Assembly: GCF_001418225.1 (NCBI RefSeq)
Contig: NZ_LIPT01000014.1
Span: 20,220 to 84,219, forward strand
Direction of reading: 5' to 3'
Origin: Pannonibacter indicus
Lineage (GTDB): Bacteria; Pseudomonadota; Alphaproteobacteria; Rhizobiales; Stappiaceae
DNA length: 64,000 bases
Position 1 is the stretch's first letter; every line of letters begins with the position of its first letter. The position numbers and the translations under genes are program-made. The notes below the pieces were generated by a model that had not been told where the DNA came from, did not search any database, and saw only the letters and a program-made list of their open reading frames with translations. This document shows, one piece after another, positions 1 through 8,366 of the stretch.

Positions 1-9
1 GCGGAACGC

Positions 10-1899
10 ATGGGGGTCAGGGGGCAGAAACAGGAATGGCAAGCAAACAGGAGCCAGACGGTGGCAGCACCGGTCAAGCTCCGGAAATGGTCGTCTGACA
101 TGACGGATGCGGAGGACACCCGGCAGAAGGAAGGAACAGCCACCGGCCGTGATACCGGTGGACGGGAGCCTGTGCCTGCAAACACGTCCTCCGCCGGCCC
201 GCAAGGGGACGCCACTGGCCTTGGCCCGATCAGCGCCAGCAGCATCGAGAGCGCCCACCGGCTGGCGCGCCGCCTGCTGCGCGAAGGCCAGTTCGAGGAA
301 GCGGCCACGCATCTGCGCAAGATCGTCTTTGCCGAACCTGCCAACACGCGGGCGCGCGCCAGCCTTGGCAACTGCCAGCTGATGACCGGCGACCTCGTCA
401 ATGCCGAAGCCTCCTTCCGTACCGTGCTGGAGACCGACCCCAAGGACCAGAACGCGCTTTATGGCCTCGCCACACTGCTTCTGCGCCGCGGCGCCTATGA
501 CGAAGCGGCCATTCATGCGGCGAAGCTGGTCGAAGTGCTGCCGGACAGTGCGGCCGCGCTGTCATTGCTGGCCGAAACCGGCTCCCAGGATGCACGCCCC
601 GGTGCCGCCATTGCCAATTACCGCCATGCCCTCCGGTTTGATCCGGATTACCAGCCAGCTCTCCTTGGCCTTGCCAATCTTCTGTTGAAGCGCCACCGCT
701 TCGATGAAGCGCGGGAACTGGCCGAGCGTGCTGCCCAGGGCGGCGCCGGACCGGTGGAAGCGCTTGTGGTGCTGGGTGACGTGATGGCTGCCCAGGGGGA
801 GCTGGTCGGCGCCCGCCGCGCCTTTGAGGCTGCCCTTGGCCGCGATGCGCAGCATCATGCCGCCCGCGTGAAGCTCAGCTCGCTGGCGCGCCGCGCCGGT
901 GACATCAAGATGGCCCTCCGGCAGGCGGATGATGCCTGGACCGAGGCTCCCGACTTCCGCGAGGCGGGCAATGCCGTGGGGGCAGCCCTTGCCGCGCTGG
1001 GCGAGCGGCAGGCGGCCCGCGAGGTGCTGACCAGCGTCGCCAATGGAAGGCAGGCACCCGACTGGGTGCGCCACGTCATCGAAACCCACCGCAAGGTGGA
1101 CATGCCCTCCGTCGACTGGGTGGCCAGCGAGGAAGCGCTTCACGCAGCCAAAGCCAGCAAGACGGCAGCCATGGCCGCGCTGACGGCTGCCGCCGATGCC
1201 GGCAAAGCCGCCGCAATGGCCCGGGCAGCTGCCACAAAGGCACTCGCTAAGGGCGCCATTATGGCTGCAAGTACACAGCCGGACGAAGATCCTTTGCCGG
1301 CTGATGAAAATGATGAGCCGGCAAATAAAACTCCGGCAGAGACAGCCTTGGCCGGAGAAGCAGAGAGCGCTTCGGGTGCAGTCCATGGCGAAGACAGACC
1401 TGAGGAAAGTCCCGCAGAGCCCATGGCTGCCAGTGAAGCTGTCAGTGAAGCTGCCTGTGAAACGGTAGCGGAAACCGGCAGCGGCGGGCCGGAGGGTCTG
1501 GATTCAGGTCCTGCAGCGGAAGCGGAGGCCAAGCTGCCCTTCCCTGCCGATAACGCCGGGTTTGAAGCGGAAGCGGAGCTTGAGCTTTTGCCTGCGCCCC
1601 CGCCGGAGAAAGAGGCCGGGACGGACACCACGGCTGATGACGAGAACCAGCTTGAGACCGGCGCGGATCCTTCCGGCGGAGTGGTGCCCGTGCTGTCAGA
1701 CGATGAGAGGCAAGAGGCTGACGTTGCGCGGGACGAGACAGCTGACGGCAGCACGGGCGCGCCGGAGCCGGATGAGCCGCTTGTCCTCTCAGAGGAAGTC
1801 CTGGAGAGCGAGCTGGTCTATGAGCCGGAGCCGGATGAAAGCTGGACAGACGAGGATGATCTGAACGACCTCAACCGTCTCGACGGCAGCAAGACCTGA
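10..1899 (+). CDS. TPR-repeat protein with Ala-rich and acidic C-terminal tail
   Basis: 629 residues if the ATG at 10 is used; an in-frame ATG at 100 gives a 599-residue form and neither has a strong ribosome site. Because the window begins here, an even earlier start cannot be excluded. Residues about 85-330 are helical tetratricopeptide repeats (recurring G..A...Y..A / P..A..LLA patterns), a protein-interaction scaffold. Residues about 380-420 are an Ala/Lys-rich helix, and the last 200 residues are Glu/Asp/Pro/Ala rich and probably disordered. No signal peptide or catalytic motif is visible. It is followed by a strong terminator and stands alone, so its partner is unknown. Confidence 0.75.
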   Translation: MGVRGQKQEWQANRSQTVAAPVKLRKWSSDMTDAEDTRQKEGTATGRDTGGREPVPANTSSAGPQGDATGLGPISASSIESAHRLARRLLREGQFEEAATHLRKIVFAEPANTRARASLGNCQLMTGDLVNAEASFRTVLETDPKDQNALYGLATLLLRRGAYDEAAIHAAKLVEVLPDSAAALSLLAETGSQDARPGAAIANYRHALRFDPDYQPALLGLANLLLKRHRFDEARELAERAAQGGAGPVEALVVLGDVMAAQGELVGARRAFEAALGRDAQHHAARVKLSSLARRAGDIKMALRQADDAWTEAPDFREAGNAVGAALAALGERQAAREVLTSVANGRQAPDWVRHVIETHRKVDMPSVDWVASEEALHAAKASKTAAMAALTAAADAGKAAAMARAAATKALAKGAIMAASTQPDEDPLPADENDEPANKTPAETALAGEAESASGAVHGEDRPEESPAEPMAASEAVSEAACETVAETGSGGPEGLDSGPAAEAEAKLPFPADNAGFEAEAELELLPAPPPEKEAGTDTTADDENQLETGADPSGGVVPVLSDDERQEADVARDETADGSTGAPEPDEPLVLSEEVLESELVYEPEPDESWTDEDDLNDLNRLDGSKT

Positions 1900-1930
1900 C
1901 GTTTGAGCACTTAGCCATCCTGAAATGCCA

Positions 1931-1973
1931 AAAGGCCGCCTGAGGGACATTCCCCGCAGGCGGCCTTTGTTTT
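1931..1973. terminator. Bidirectional rho-independent terminator
   Basis: Perfect 12-bp stem (AAAGGCCGCCTG at 1931-1942 with CAGGCGGCCTTT at 1957-1968) followed by GTTTTC on the plus strand. The minus-strand side also runs into TTTT. It lies between the convergent TPR gene and the TRAP permease gene and can end both transcripts. Confidence 0.85.
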
Positions 1974-1986
1974 CATTCCGGGCGGT

Positions 1987-3258
1987 TCAGATCAGTGCCA
2001 GCGAGAAGGCCGGCACGAAGGTGACCAGCAGCAGCGCCACCAGAAGCGTGGCGAGGAAGATCCAGCCGTCGCGCAGGAACTCGACCAGTTTGGCGCCCGT
2101 CAGGTTGCACACCATCAGCAGCACCGTTCCCACTGGCGGCGTAAGCGTGCCGATGGAGAGGTTGAGGATCATGACGATGCCGAAATGCACCGGATCGATG
2201 CCGAGCTGCATGACCACGGGCTTGAGCAGCGGCACGAGAATGATCATCAGCGCCGTGCCCTCGATGAACATGCCCAGCACCAGCAGCAGAACGTTGACGG
2301 CGATGAGGAAGACCCAGGGGTCGGTCGTCAGGCTGGTGATGATTTCCGCCATGGCAACACCGGCCCGCTCCACCGAGAAGATCCAGGCAAGGGCCGACGA
2401 GGTCATGATAACCAGCAGGATCGAGGCGGTCTGGCGGCCGGTTTCGGCAAAGGCGCGGCCCACATCCGAAAGCTTCATTTCCCGGTAGATCAGGAAACCG
2501 ATGGCGAGGGTGAAGACCGTCGCAACGGCCCCGGCTTCCGTCGGCGTGAAGATCGACAGGCGGATACCGCCGACGATGACCAGCACCAGGAAGATGGCGG
2601 GCCATGCACCGATGAGCGTTGTCTTCGTTTCGGCGGCTGTGGGCCAGCTTTCACGCGACGGCTTCAGCCCCTTGCGGCGGGCGTTGATCCACACGGCCGT
2701 AATCAGCAGGACGGCGCAAAGCAGGCCAGGAATGATGCCGGCGGTGAACATGGCGCCGATGGAGACATCGGCCACCAGCGCATAGATGATCAGCGCGATG
2801 CCGGGCGGAATGATCGGGGTGATCAGCGAGCCGCAGGCGGTGATGGCAGCCGCCGCACCGGCGCTGTAGCCCTGGCGGCGCATTTCCGGCACCAGAATGC
2901 GGCACATCATGGCGGCATCAGCAAGGTTCGAGGCCGAGATCCCGCCCATCAGGGTGGAGAGCATAACGTTGGTGTGGCCGAGGCCGCCGGTGAGCCGCCC
3001 GACCATCAGATCCGCCAGCTTCATCAGGCGCCCGGCAATGCCGGTGGTGCCCAGAAGCGTGCCGAGCAGCACGAAGAAGGGGATGGCCAGCAGCGAGGGG
3101 TTCTGCGTCGGCGCAATGATCCGCTGCACGGAGATCTGCAGGGGCACCGAGGAGAAGAACACGAAATAGGCGACCACAGCCGCGAACATGGCGAGATAGA
3201 TGCGCATGTTCAGGGCAAAGAGCGCGAACATGAGAGCAATGATGATGAACCAGGTCAT
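1987..3258 (-). CDS. dctM: TRAP transporter large permease (DctM/SiaM family)
   Basis: 423 residues, the usual length for the 12-helix TRAP large subunit, which carries the Na+-coupled transport path in the inner membrane. Hydrophobic segments run through the whole protein. Family signatures seen include the early FFVLLGTLL segment, the GGISASNLADAA region near residue 130 and PTEAGAVATVFTL near 240. It is the last gene of a GntR-dctP-dctQ-dctM operon read on the minus strand, 57 bp after dctQ, and ends at the shared terminator. Substrate is not readable from the sequence; the neighbouring zinc sugar-acid dehydrogenase suggests a hexonate or uronate. Confidence 0.92.
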   Translation of the reverse strand: MTWFIIIALMFALFALNMRIYLAMFAAVVAYFVFFSSVPLQISVQRIIAPTQNPSLLAIPFFVLLGTLLGTTGIAGRLMKLADLMVGRLTGGLGHTNVMLSTLMGGISASNLADAAMMCRILVPEMRRQGYSAGAAAAITACGSLITPIIPPGIALIIYALVADVSIGAMFTAGIIPGLLCAVLLITAVWINARRKGLKPSRESWPTAAETKTTLIGAWPAIFLVLVIVGGIRLSIFTPTEAGAVATVFTLAIGFLIYREMKLSDVGRAFAETGRQTASILLVIMTSSALAWIFSVERAGVAMAEIITSLTTDPWVFLIAVNVLLLVLGMFIEGTALMIILVPLLKPVVMQLGIDPVHFGIVMILNLSIGTLTPPVGTVLLMVCNLTGAKLVEFLRDGWIFLATLLVALLLVTFVPAFSLALI

Positions 3259-3315
3259 GGACGTCTTTCTGAACGCGAATATGTGGCCGTCAGGAAAGGC
3301 TGCGGGCGGGAGGGA

Positions 3316-3798
3316 TCAGGCCTTGTGCTCGGGACCGGCGGGCGGGCTTGCCGCCGCATCAGGCCGGTAGAGACGCCAGGCCATGACAAGCGCGGTGCCG
3401 CCGGCGCCGATGACTATGGCCAGATCCAGCCAGAACCACGAAATGCCAAGGATCTGCGTCTTCTTGAAAGCCGTGGCCTTTGCCAGCGCCCAGCCCTGCC
3501 AGGCCATGAAGGCAAGAAGCCCCACGGAGGCCAGATTGACCGCAAACACCATAAGACGGCGCGGCAGGCCCTTCAGCGCATTTTCCAGAAGATCGATGGT
3601 CAGATGCTGCCGGTTCGCCTCGCAGGCGATGGCACCGATCATGACGATCCAGATCATCAGGATGCCCGAGACCTCTTCGGTCCAGGCAAGGGGCGTTCCC
3701 ATAAGATAGCGCGCGATGACGGCTGCAACGGTCATCAGCACGAGCAGGGCCACGCATACGGCCCCGAAGGCCGAGGCAGCACGGAAAATGAGGGACAT
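3316..3798 (-). CDS. dctQ: TRAP transporter small permease (DctQ family)
   Basis: 160 residues with four hydrophobic helices, the standard DctQ architecture. The central WTEEVSGILMIWIVMIGA segment is typical of the family. The protein pairs with the large subunit encoded downstream to make the membrane domain that accepts ligand from the periplasmic DctP. It lies between dctP (58 bp upstream, with a hairpin in the gap) and dctM. The C-terminus is a short Pro/Ala-rich cytoplasmic tail. Confidence 0.9.
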   Translation of the reverse strand: MSLIFRAASAFGAVCVALLVLMTVAAVIARYLMGTPLAWTEEVSGILMIWIVMIGAIACEANRQHLTIDLLENALKGLPRRLMVFAVNLASVGLLAFMAWQGWALAKATAFKKTQILGISWFWLDLAIVIGAGGTALVMAWRLYRPDAAASPPAGPEHKA

Positions 3799-3822
3799 GA
3801 CAGTCTCCGCAAAGAAGAAGGA

Positions 3823-3847
3823 CCGGCCGCTTGCGGGAAGCGGCCGG
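3823..3847 (-). promoter_or_regulatory. Intercistronic hairpin after dctP
   Basis: Inverted repeat CCGGCCGCTT-N5-AAGCGGCCGG in the 58-bp gap between dctP and dctQ. On the minus strand it is followed by a pyrimidine-rich tract (CCTTCTTCTTTG) but no clean U-run. It probably acts as a partial terminator or 3'-end stabiliser that gives more binding protein than permease; that role is inference. Confidence 0.55.
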
Positions 3848-3856
3848 CCGGAAGGA

Positions 3857-4831
3857 TCACTTGGCGAGTTCTGCCTGGATCATGTCATAGAGGCCAGGCG
3901 TCCATTCCGGGAACTGGGTATAGAAGGGCATGGTCTTCTCGCGGAAGGCTGCCACATCCGGCTGGGTGACGTTGACGCCGGCCGCCTTCATCTCGGAGAG
4001 AATGCGCTCTTCTTCCTCGGCTGCGATCTCCTGGCTGTAGAGGCCGGCCTCATAGCCGGTCTTGTGCAGCATTTCGAGAACCTGCGGATCGAGGGGGGAG
4101 AAGAACTCTTCACCGCCCAGCCACAGGGCCGTGTTGGTGAGATAGCCGATCATGGACAGTTCCTTGGCCGGCTCATGCAGCTTCTGGCCATAGAGCACCG
4201 GCAGCGGGTTTTCCACGCCGTCGATCACGCCCTGCGTCAGGGCCGGATAGACTTCGCCCAGCGGCATCGGCGTCGGGGTGGCGCCCATCAGCTCGATGGC
4301 CTTGATCTGCATCGGGTTGTTCGGAACGCGGATCTTCAGGCCCTTCAGGTCCTCCGGCTTTTCCACCTTCTTCGTCGCCAGCAGCTGGCGCGTGCCATAG
4401 AGGTAGTTCGGGATGACAATGTGGATGCCCTTGGCGCGCAGCTCCTGATCCTTCTGCTTGAACCAGTCGCTCTCATAGATCTTCAGCAGCTGCTGCGGAT
4501 TGTCGGCGAGATACGGCCCGAACAGGATGCCCAGATCCGGATCGAAGTCGGTGAGGAAGCCGGCGTCGGCAATGGTCACCACGTTCACGCCCAGCATGGC
4601 CTGCTCGATCACGTCCTTCTTCGCCCCCAGCTGCGAAGACGGGAACAGCTCCAGCGCCACCTTGCCGCCGGAAGCTTCCTTCACGAGATCGGCCCAACGG
4701 TGCATCACCTTGTCGACCGGCTCGCCTGGATTGTTCTCATAGGCCACCTTGACGACCACTTCCTGCGCCGCCACCGGCAGAATGGCCGCGACGCCCATGA
4801 GCGCGGCAAGCGCAAGCGATTTCAATTTCAT
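3857..4831 (-). CDS. dctP: TRAP transporter periplasmic solute-binding protein (DctP family)
   Basis: 324 residues with a Sec signal peptide (MKLKSLALAALMGVAAILPVAAQ). The mature protein has the DctP fold signature LKGLKIRVPNNP near residue 165, whose Arg in known family members forms the salt bridge to the substrate carboxylate, and the ALTQGVIDGVENP motif near 205. It captures an organic acid in the periplasm and hands it to DctQM. It is the first transport gene, 24 bp after the GntR regulator gene, so regulator and transporter are probably one transcript. Confidence 0.92.
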   Translation of the reverse strand: MKLKSLALAALMGVAAILPVAAQEVVVKVAYENNPGEPVDKVMHRWADLVKEASGGKVALELFPSSQLGAKKDVIEQAMLGVNVVTIADAGFLTDFDPDLGILFGPYLADNPQQLLKIYESDWFKQKDQELRAKGIHIVIPNYLYGTRQLLATKKVEKPEDLKGLKIRVPNNPMQIKAIELMGATPTPMPLGEVYPALTQGVIDGVENPLPVLYGQKLHEPAKELSMIGYLTNTALWLGGEEFFSPLDPQVLEMLHKTGYEAGLYSQEIAAEEEERILSEMKAAGVNVTQPDVAAFREKTMPFYTQFPEWTPGLYDMIQAELAK

Positions 4832-4855
4832 TGCAGATCCTCCACTTGGATGAGT

Positions 4856-5545
4856 TCAGACGGGATCGCCCGCCTGTTTTGCGAGGGCCGCGAAGACGGC
4901 GCCCGAATAGTCGAAATGGGTGTTGAGACTGGCCGTCAGCCCGGCGGCATCGCGGGCACGCAGCTTGGCGATGATGGCCTGATGCTGGGCATGGGACTCG
5001 ACCGTCTGCGCCGAGCGGGACTTGCCCACCTCCATGTAGAAGCGCAGCGGCACCGACAGCACCCGGTACATGCGGATGAGCACCGTGTTGCCCGTCGCCT
5101 CCACCATGGCCATGTGAAAGTCGTAGTCGTGCCCCGCGGCTTCCGAAACGGTCATGGCCCGGCGCATGCGCTCGTTCGCCTCGGTCATCTGGTCGAGATG
5201 GCTGTCCGTCACGCCGATCGCGGCCAGAGGCGCTGCGCCGGTTTCCACGATGCGGCGGAAATTGAGCACGTCTTCCAGCGTCTTGGCGGAATTGTCGAAA
5301 TGCTGGGCAAAGACGGAGAAGATCGGATCGAAATCCGGCTTGCGCACCTTTGCGCCGCGCCGCGTCTTCTCGATGAGGCCGAAGGCTTCCAGATGGATCA
5401 TGGTCTCGCGCACCGTGTTGCGCGCCACGCCAAAGCGTTCGGCCAGATCCCGCTCGTTCGGCAGCAGATCCCCGACCTGCATGCGCTCCACGATCTCCCG
5501 GCGCAGAACCTCGCGAATGTCCTCGACTGCTGAAAGTCCCGCCAT
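4856..5545 (-). CDS. GntR-family regulator, FCD subfamily, of the TRAP operon
   Basis: 229 residues. The N-terminal winged helix (about 1-70) contains LPNERDLAERFGVARNTVRE, the GntR recognition helix. The C-terminal all-helical FCD ligand domain holds the expected metal-binding Asp/His set (YDFHMAMVEATGN, ESHAQHQ, LNTHFDYS). FCD regulators usually repress until a carboxylate or sugar-acid ligand binds. It is the first gene of the TRAP operon, and a near-perfect inverted repeat sits about 20 bp upstream of its ATG, which argues for autoregulation. The effector is probably the transported acid or a catabolite. Confidence 0.92.
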   Translation of the reverse strand: MAGLSAVEDIREVLRREIVERMQVGDLLPNERDLAERFGVARNTVRETMIHLEAFGLIEKTRRGAKVRKPDFDPIFSVFAQHFDNSAKTLEDVLNFRRIVETGAAPLAAIGVTDSHLDQMTEANERMRRAMTVSEAAGHDYDFHMAMVEATGNTVLIRMYRVLSVPLRFYMEVGKSRSAQTVESHAQHQAIIAKLRARDAAGLTASLNTHFDYSGAVFAALAKQAGDPV

Positions 5546-5566
5546 GGCCTCCCCTCCATTGGCACT

Positions 5567-5587
5567 TGGTCCTATGGTTGGACCAAA
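5567..5587. promoter_or_regulatory. Probable GntR/FCD operator
   Basis: TTGGTCC-N7-GGACCAA, a perfect 7-bp inverted repeat 21 bp upstream of the GntR start. It overlaps the TGGT...ACCA type of half-site known for PdhR/LldR-class FCD regulators. The position fits repression of the GntR-dctPQM operon; no experimental evidence is available here. Confidence 0.6.
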
Positions 5588-5667
5588 CTCGGCGCTATGA
5601 ATTCACCGGCGCGTGCCGGTTGTCAAGCCTTGTCAGACAAGCTGACCGGAGATTTCTGCAAGGACGC

Positions 5668-6603
5668 TCACGCCGGACCGGTGTCTTCCGGCCAGATCAC
5701 CGAGGCCATCAGCGTGCGCCGGGCGGTGGCCAGATGGGCATCCAGCGCCGCCGCAGCCCGCTCTCCATCACCGGCCTGAACCGCCTCGATAATGGCCATG
5801 TGCTCGGAAATTGCAGCGCGGTTGCGGTGCTGTTCGTCACGCTTGTTCCAGCGGTAGTGGAAGTGCACGATGATGGAGATGGTGCGGCTGAAATCGATGA
5901 TGAAGCGGTTGCCGGAGGAGGCGCAGAGCAGCTGATGGAAGGCTGCATCAAGCTGTGGAAAGGCATCAAGCCCCTCATCCGGCCCGGCCGCCAGAGCCTG
6001 ATGCGCCAGCGACAGCGCCTGCAAATCCCCTGCCCGCGCGCCGCCCGGTCCGCAGACGCTCATCATGCCGGCCAGCGCCTTGCGCTCGAACATCTCGCGC
6101 ACGGTGAACATTTCCTCGGCAAAACCACGGGTGAAGCCCTTCAGCACCCAATGCCGGTTCGGTTGCTTTTCGATCAGGCCAAAGGGCTCGAAGCGGATCA
6201 GGAATTCGCGGACGGAGGCCACATTCACCCCGAAGCGGCGGGCAAGCCCCGCCTCGCTCAGCACCGTGTTGGGCCGCGGATCGCCGCGCAGCACCCAATC
6301 GAGAAACTGGCTCTCCACATGCGCCTGATGGGAAAGGGTTTCTGATTCCTCGAACCAGTCGGCCGCTTCCGGCAGGCGGCGCAGGACCTTTTCGCGCCCG
6401 TCCCAGTCGAGAATCCCGGCGTCAGCCAGATGCGCCAGCACGGCGCGCACGGTGGTCCGGCTCACGCTGAGAGCCTCGGCCAGTTCTGCTTCCGAGCCCA
6501 GCCGTTCGCCGGGCGCCATCAGCTGCAAGCGGTCCAGAATCAGATTCACACGCAGTTTGAAGAGGTTGCGGTTGCGCGCCACGGACAGGCCTCTGGTTTT
6601 CAA
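5668..6603 (-). CDS. GntR/FCD-type regulator with two winged-helix domains
   Basis: 311 residues, about 70 longer than a normal FCD regulator. Residues about 15-75 form one winged helix (LGSEAELAEALSVSRTTVRA). Residues about 98-155 look like a second one (LSEAGLARRFGVNVASVREF followed by GLIEK). The FCD ligand domain follows, with FPQLDAAFHQLLCASSGN and the histidines in ISEHMAII and LDAHLA. It is transcribed divergently from the zinc dehydrogenase gene, with 99 bp between them, so it likely controls that gene and possibly the TRAP operon behind it. Single-domain GntR proteins bind as dimers; the duplicated domain is unusual. Confidence 0.85.
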   Translation of the reverse strand: MKTRGLSVARNRNLFKLRVNLILDRLQLMAPGERLGSEAELAEALSVSRTTVRAVLAHLADAGILDWDGREKVLRRLPEAADWFEESETLSHQAHVESQFLDWVLRGDPRPNTVLSEAGLARRFGVNVASVREFLIRFEPFGLIEKQPNRHWVLKGFTRGFAEEMFTVREMFERKALAGMMSVCGPGGARAGDLQALSLAHQALAAGPDEGLDAFPQLDAAFHQLLCASSGNRFIIDFSRTISIIVHFHYRWNKRDEQHRNRAAISEHMAIIEAVQAGDGERAAAALDAHLATARRTLMASVIWPEDTGPA

Positions 6604-6624
6604 CCGGGATCAACCGGATTCAGT

Positions 6625-6654
6625 TTGACGGAAACGGATCTTTTTCAATAAAAA
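6625..6654 (+). promoter_or_regulatory. Candidate sigma70 promoter for the dehydrogenase gene
   Basis: TTGACG (6625-6630) and TAAAAA (6649-6654) spaced by 18 bp in the divergent gap, 48 bp upstream of the dehydrogenase ATG. The match is decent but the -10 lies in an A-rich run, so the exact position is uncertain. Confidence 0.45.
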
Positions 6655-6702
6655 ACCGTAAGCGATGCAAGCGCGCAGATCAAGAAACCCGGAAACTGTC
6701 CC

Positions 6703-7695
6703 ATGTCCCTGATGAAGACCCTTGTGTGTGCCGAGCCTGGCAAGTTCGAACAAGCCCAGCGTCCGCGACCCGAGGCAAAGCCCGGCCACGTGCGGGTGAA
6801 GATCGGCCATATCGGCATCTGCGGCACGGATTACCACATCTATGGCGGTCATCAGCCCTTCCTCGCCTATCCGCGCGTCATGGGCCACGAGCTTTCCGGC
6901 ACGGCAGAGGAAGCCTCTTCCGATGGCCGGATTGCCAAGGGCGATCTCGTCGTGGTGAACCCCTACATCACCTGCGGCAAGTGCCACGCCTGCACCATCG
7001 GTAAGCCCAACTGCTGCGAGGCCATCGCGGTGCTTGGCGTCCACACGGACGGCGGCATGTGCGAGGAAATCGTAGTGCCGGAGGGGAACCTCTACCCGGC
7101 GGAAGGCCTGTCACCCAAGGCTGCGGCCATGGTCGAGTTTCTGGCCATCGGCGCCCATGGCGTGCGCCGGGGCGGCGTCAAGCGCGGCATGAGCGCGCTG
7201 ATCGTGGGCGCTGGCCCCATTGGCCTTGGCGCTGCGATCTTTGCCGCCATTGAAGGCGCAGACGTCACCCTGCGCGACACCTCACAGTCGCGGCTGGATC
7301 TTGCCCGCAAGGCGCTCCCGTCTGCCCGCTATGAATTGGTCGGCGAGGAGACCCCGGGCGCCTATGACGTGGTCTTCGATGCCACCGGCAACATCAAGGC
7401 TATGAATGCAGGTCTTGCCCACGTCGCCCATGGCGGCGCCTATGTGCTGCTGTCCGTGGTCAAGGGCGATCTGGTCTTTGCCGATCCCGAGTTCCACAAG
7501 CGCGAGACGACGCTCTTCGCCAGCCGCAATGCACTGAAGGAAGACTTCGAGCACGTGATTGCCAAGATCCGCAGCGGCGAGGTTCCGGTGGATGCCCTGG
7601 CAACCCATGAAACAAGTTTCGAGGACGCCGTGACCAACCTGCCGCTCTGGGCAGAGGACCGTGGCACTCTGATCAAGGCCATCATCAAGGTCTGA
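6703..7695 (+). CDS. Zinc-binding alcohol/polyol dehydrogenase, probable hexonate 5-dehydrogenase
   Basis: 330 residues, medium-chain dehydrogenase/reductase family. The catalytic zinc site is visible as GICGTDYH and GHE (near residues 40-65). The structural zinc loop is CGKCHACTIGKPNCC (about 90-105), and the NAD-binding motif is GAGPIGLGAA near 170. It resembles the L-gulonate/L-galactonate/L-idonate 5-dehydrogenase branch, which oxidises sugar acids to 5-keto acids in the cytoplasm. Placement beside two FCD regulators and a TRAP transporter supports a sugar-acid substrate, but the exact acid is not determined. It converges with the racemase-like gene (1 bp apart). Confidence 0.85.
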   Translation: MSLMKTLVCAEPGKFEQAQRPRPEAKPGHVRVKIGHIGICGTDYHIYGGHQPFLAYPRVMGHELSGTAEEASSDGRIAKGDLVVVNPYITCGKCHACTIGKPNCCEAIAVLGVHTDGGMCEEIVVPEGNLYPAEGLSPKAAAMVEFLAIGAHGVRRGGVKRGMSALIVGAGPIGLGAAIFAAIEGADVTLRDTSQSRLDLARKALPSARYELVGEETPGAYDVVFDATGNIKAMNAGLAHVAHGGAYVLLSVVKGDLVFADPEFHKRETTLFASRNALKEDFEHVIAKIRSGEVPVDALATHETSFEDAVTNLPLWAEDRGTLIKAIIKV

Positions 7696-7696
7696 T

Positions 7697-8356
7697 TCAC
7701 ACACCGCTGCGCCGGATCAGCCTTGCGATCCGGCGCGCCGCTTCCGGCACCGGCTCGATGATGGGCACGGAAAACTGTCCCGCCAGAGCCCGTGCCGCGA
7801 CAGCCAGCGGCCCGCCGCCGATGACAATCGCCTCGGCCTCATCTTCCGAAATGGCGAAGCGGATGACCTCTGCCAGAGCCGCTTCCAGCCTTTCCGGGTC
7901 TGCCATCACCTGATGCACATCGCCCGCCGTCAACCGCACGGAGGTGAGGCTGTCCTCAAGGCCATAGGCTTCTGCCCGCGCCTTGATCGGCGCGGCCAGT
8001 TCCGGAGTCGTCGTCACCACGCAGAACCGCCGCCTGCCCTCAGCCGCTGCCAGCATGCCCGCTTCGGCAATGCCGGTAACGGGCACGGCGAGCGCTGCAC
8101 GCAATTCCTCCAGCCCCGGATCGCCGAAGGCTGCCGTGATGACGCCGGAAATACCCTCCGGCAGATGATCCGCCAGCGCCGCCACATCCGCTGCCGCTTG
8201 CGCCAGCGCCTTTGGTTCCGTGATCACCGGCGGGCCTTTGGCAACGGTCACGGGCAGAAATTCGATCTCCGGCATGGCATCGGCCGCAAGCCGCACCATG
8301 GCCAGCGTCGTCGCCACGGTGGTGTTGGGGTTGATCAGCGCGACGCGCGGCTTCAT
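7697..8356 (-). CDS. Asp/Glu/hydantoin racemase-superfamily protein lacking both catalytic cysteines
   Basis: 219 residues from the ATG at 8356, which has a TAAGGAGG ribosome site that overlaps the amidase stop codon. The fold signature is clear (VALINPNT at the start, AAFGDPGL near residue 75, VIGGGPLA near 180). In hydantoin/allantoin racemases the two acid/base residues are Cys at the positions occupied here by Ala (before FGDPGL) and Gly (in IGGGPLA). The only Cys is in RRRFCVVTTT. So the protein is probably not a conventional racemase. It is the last gene of a GntR-amidase-racemase operon, 10 bp after the amidase. Confidence 0.8.
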   Translation of the reverse strand: MKPRVALINPNTTVATTLAMVRLAADAMPEIEFLPVTVAKGPPVITEPKALAQAAADVAALADHLPEGISGVITAAFGDPGLEELRAALAVPVTGIAEAGMLAAAEGRRRFCVVTTTPELAAPIKARAEAYGLEDSLTSVRLTAGDVHQVMADPERLEAALAEVIRFAISEDEAEAIVIGGGPLAVAARALAGQFSVPIIEPVPEAARRIARLIRRSGV

Positions 8357-8366
8357 GCCAGCCTCC

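Noticed and set aside
2185..3969. Long antisense reading frame opposite the TRAP genes
   Set aside because: It is a high-GC shadow of dctM/dctQ, with Arg/His/Gly-rich low-complexity content and no ribosome site.
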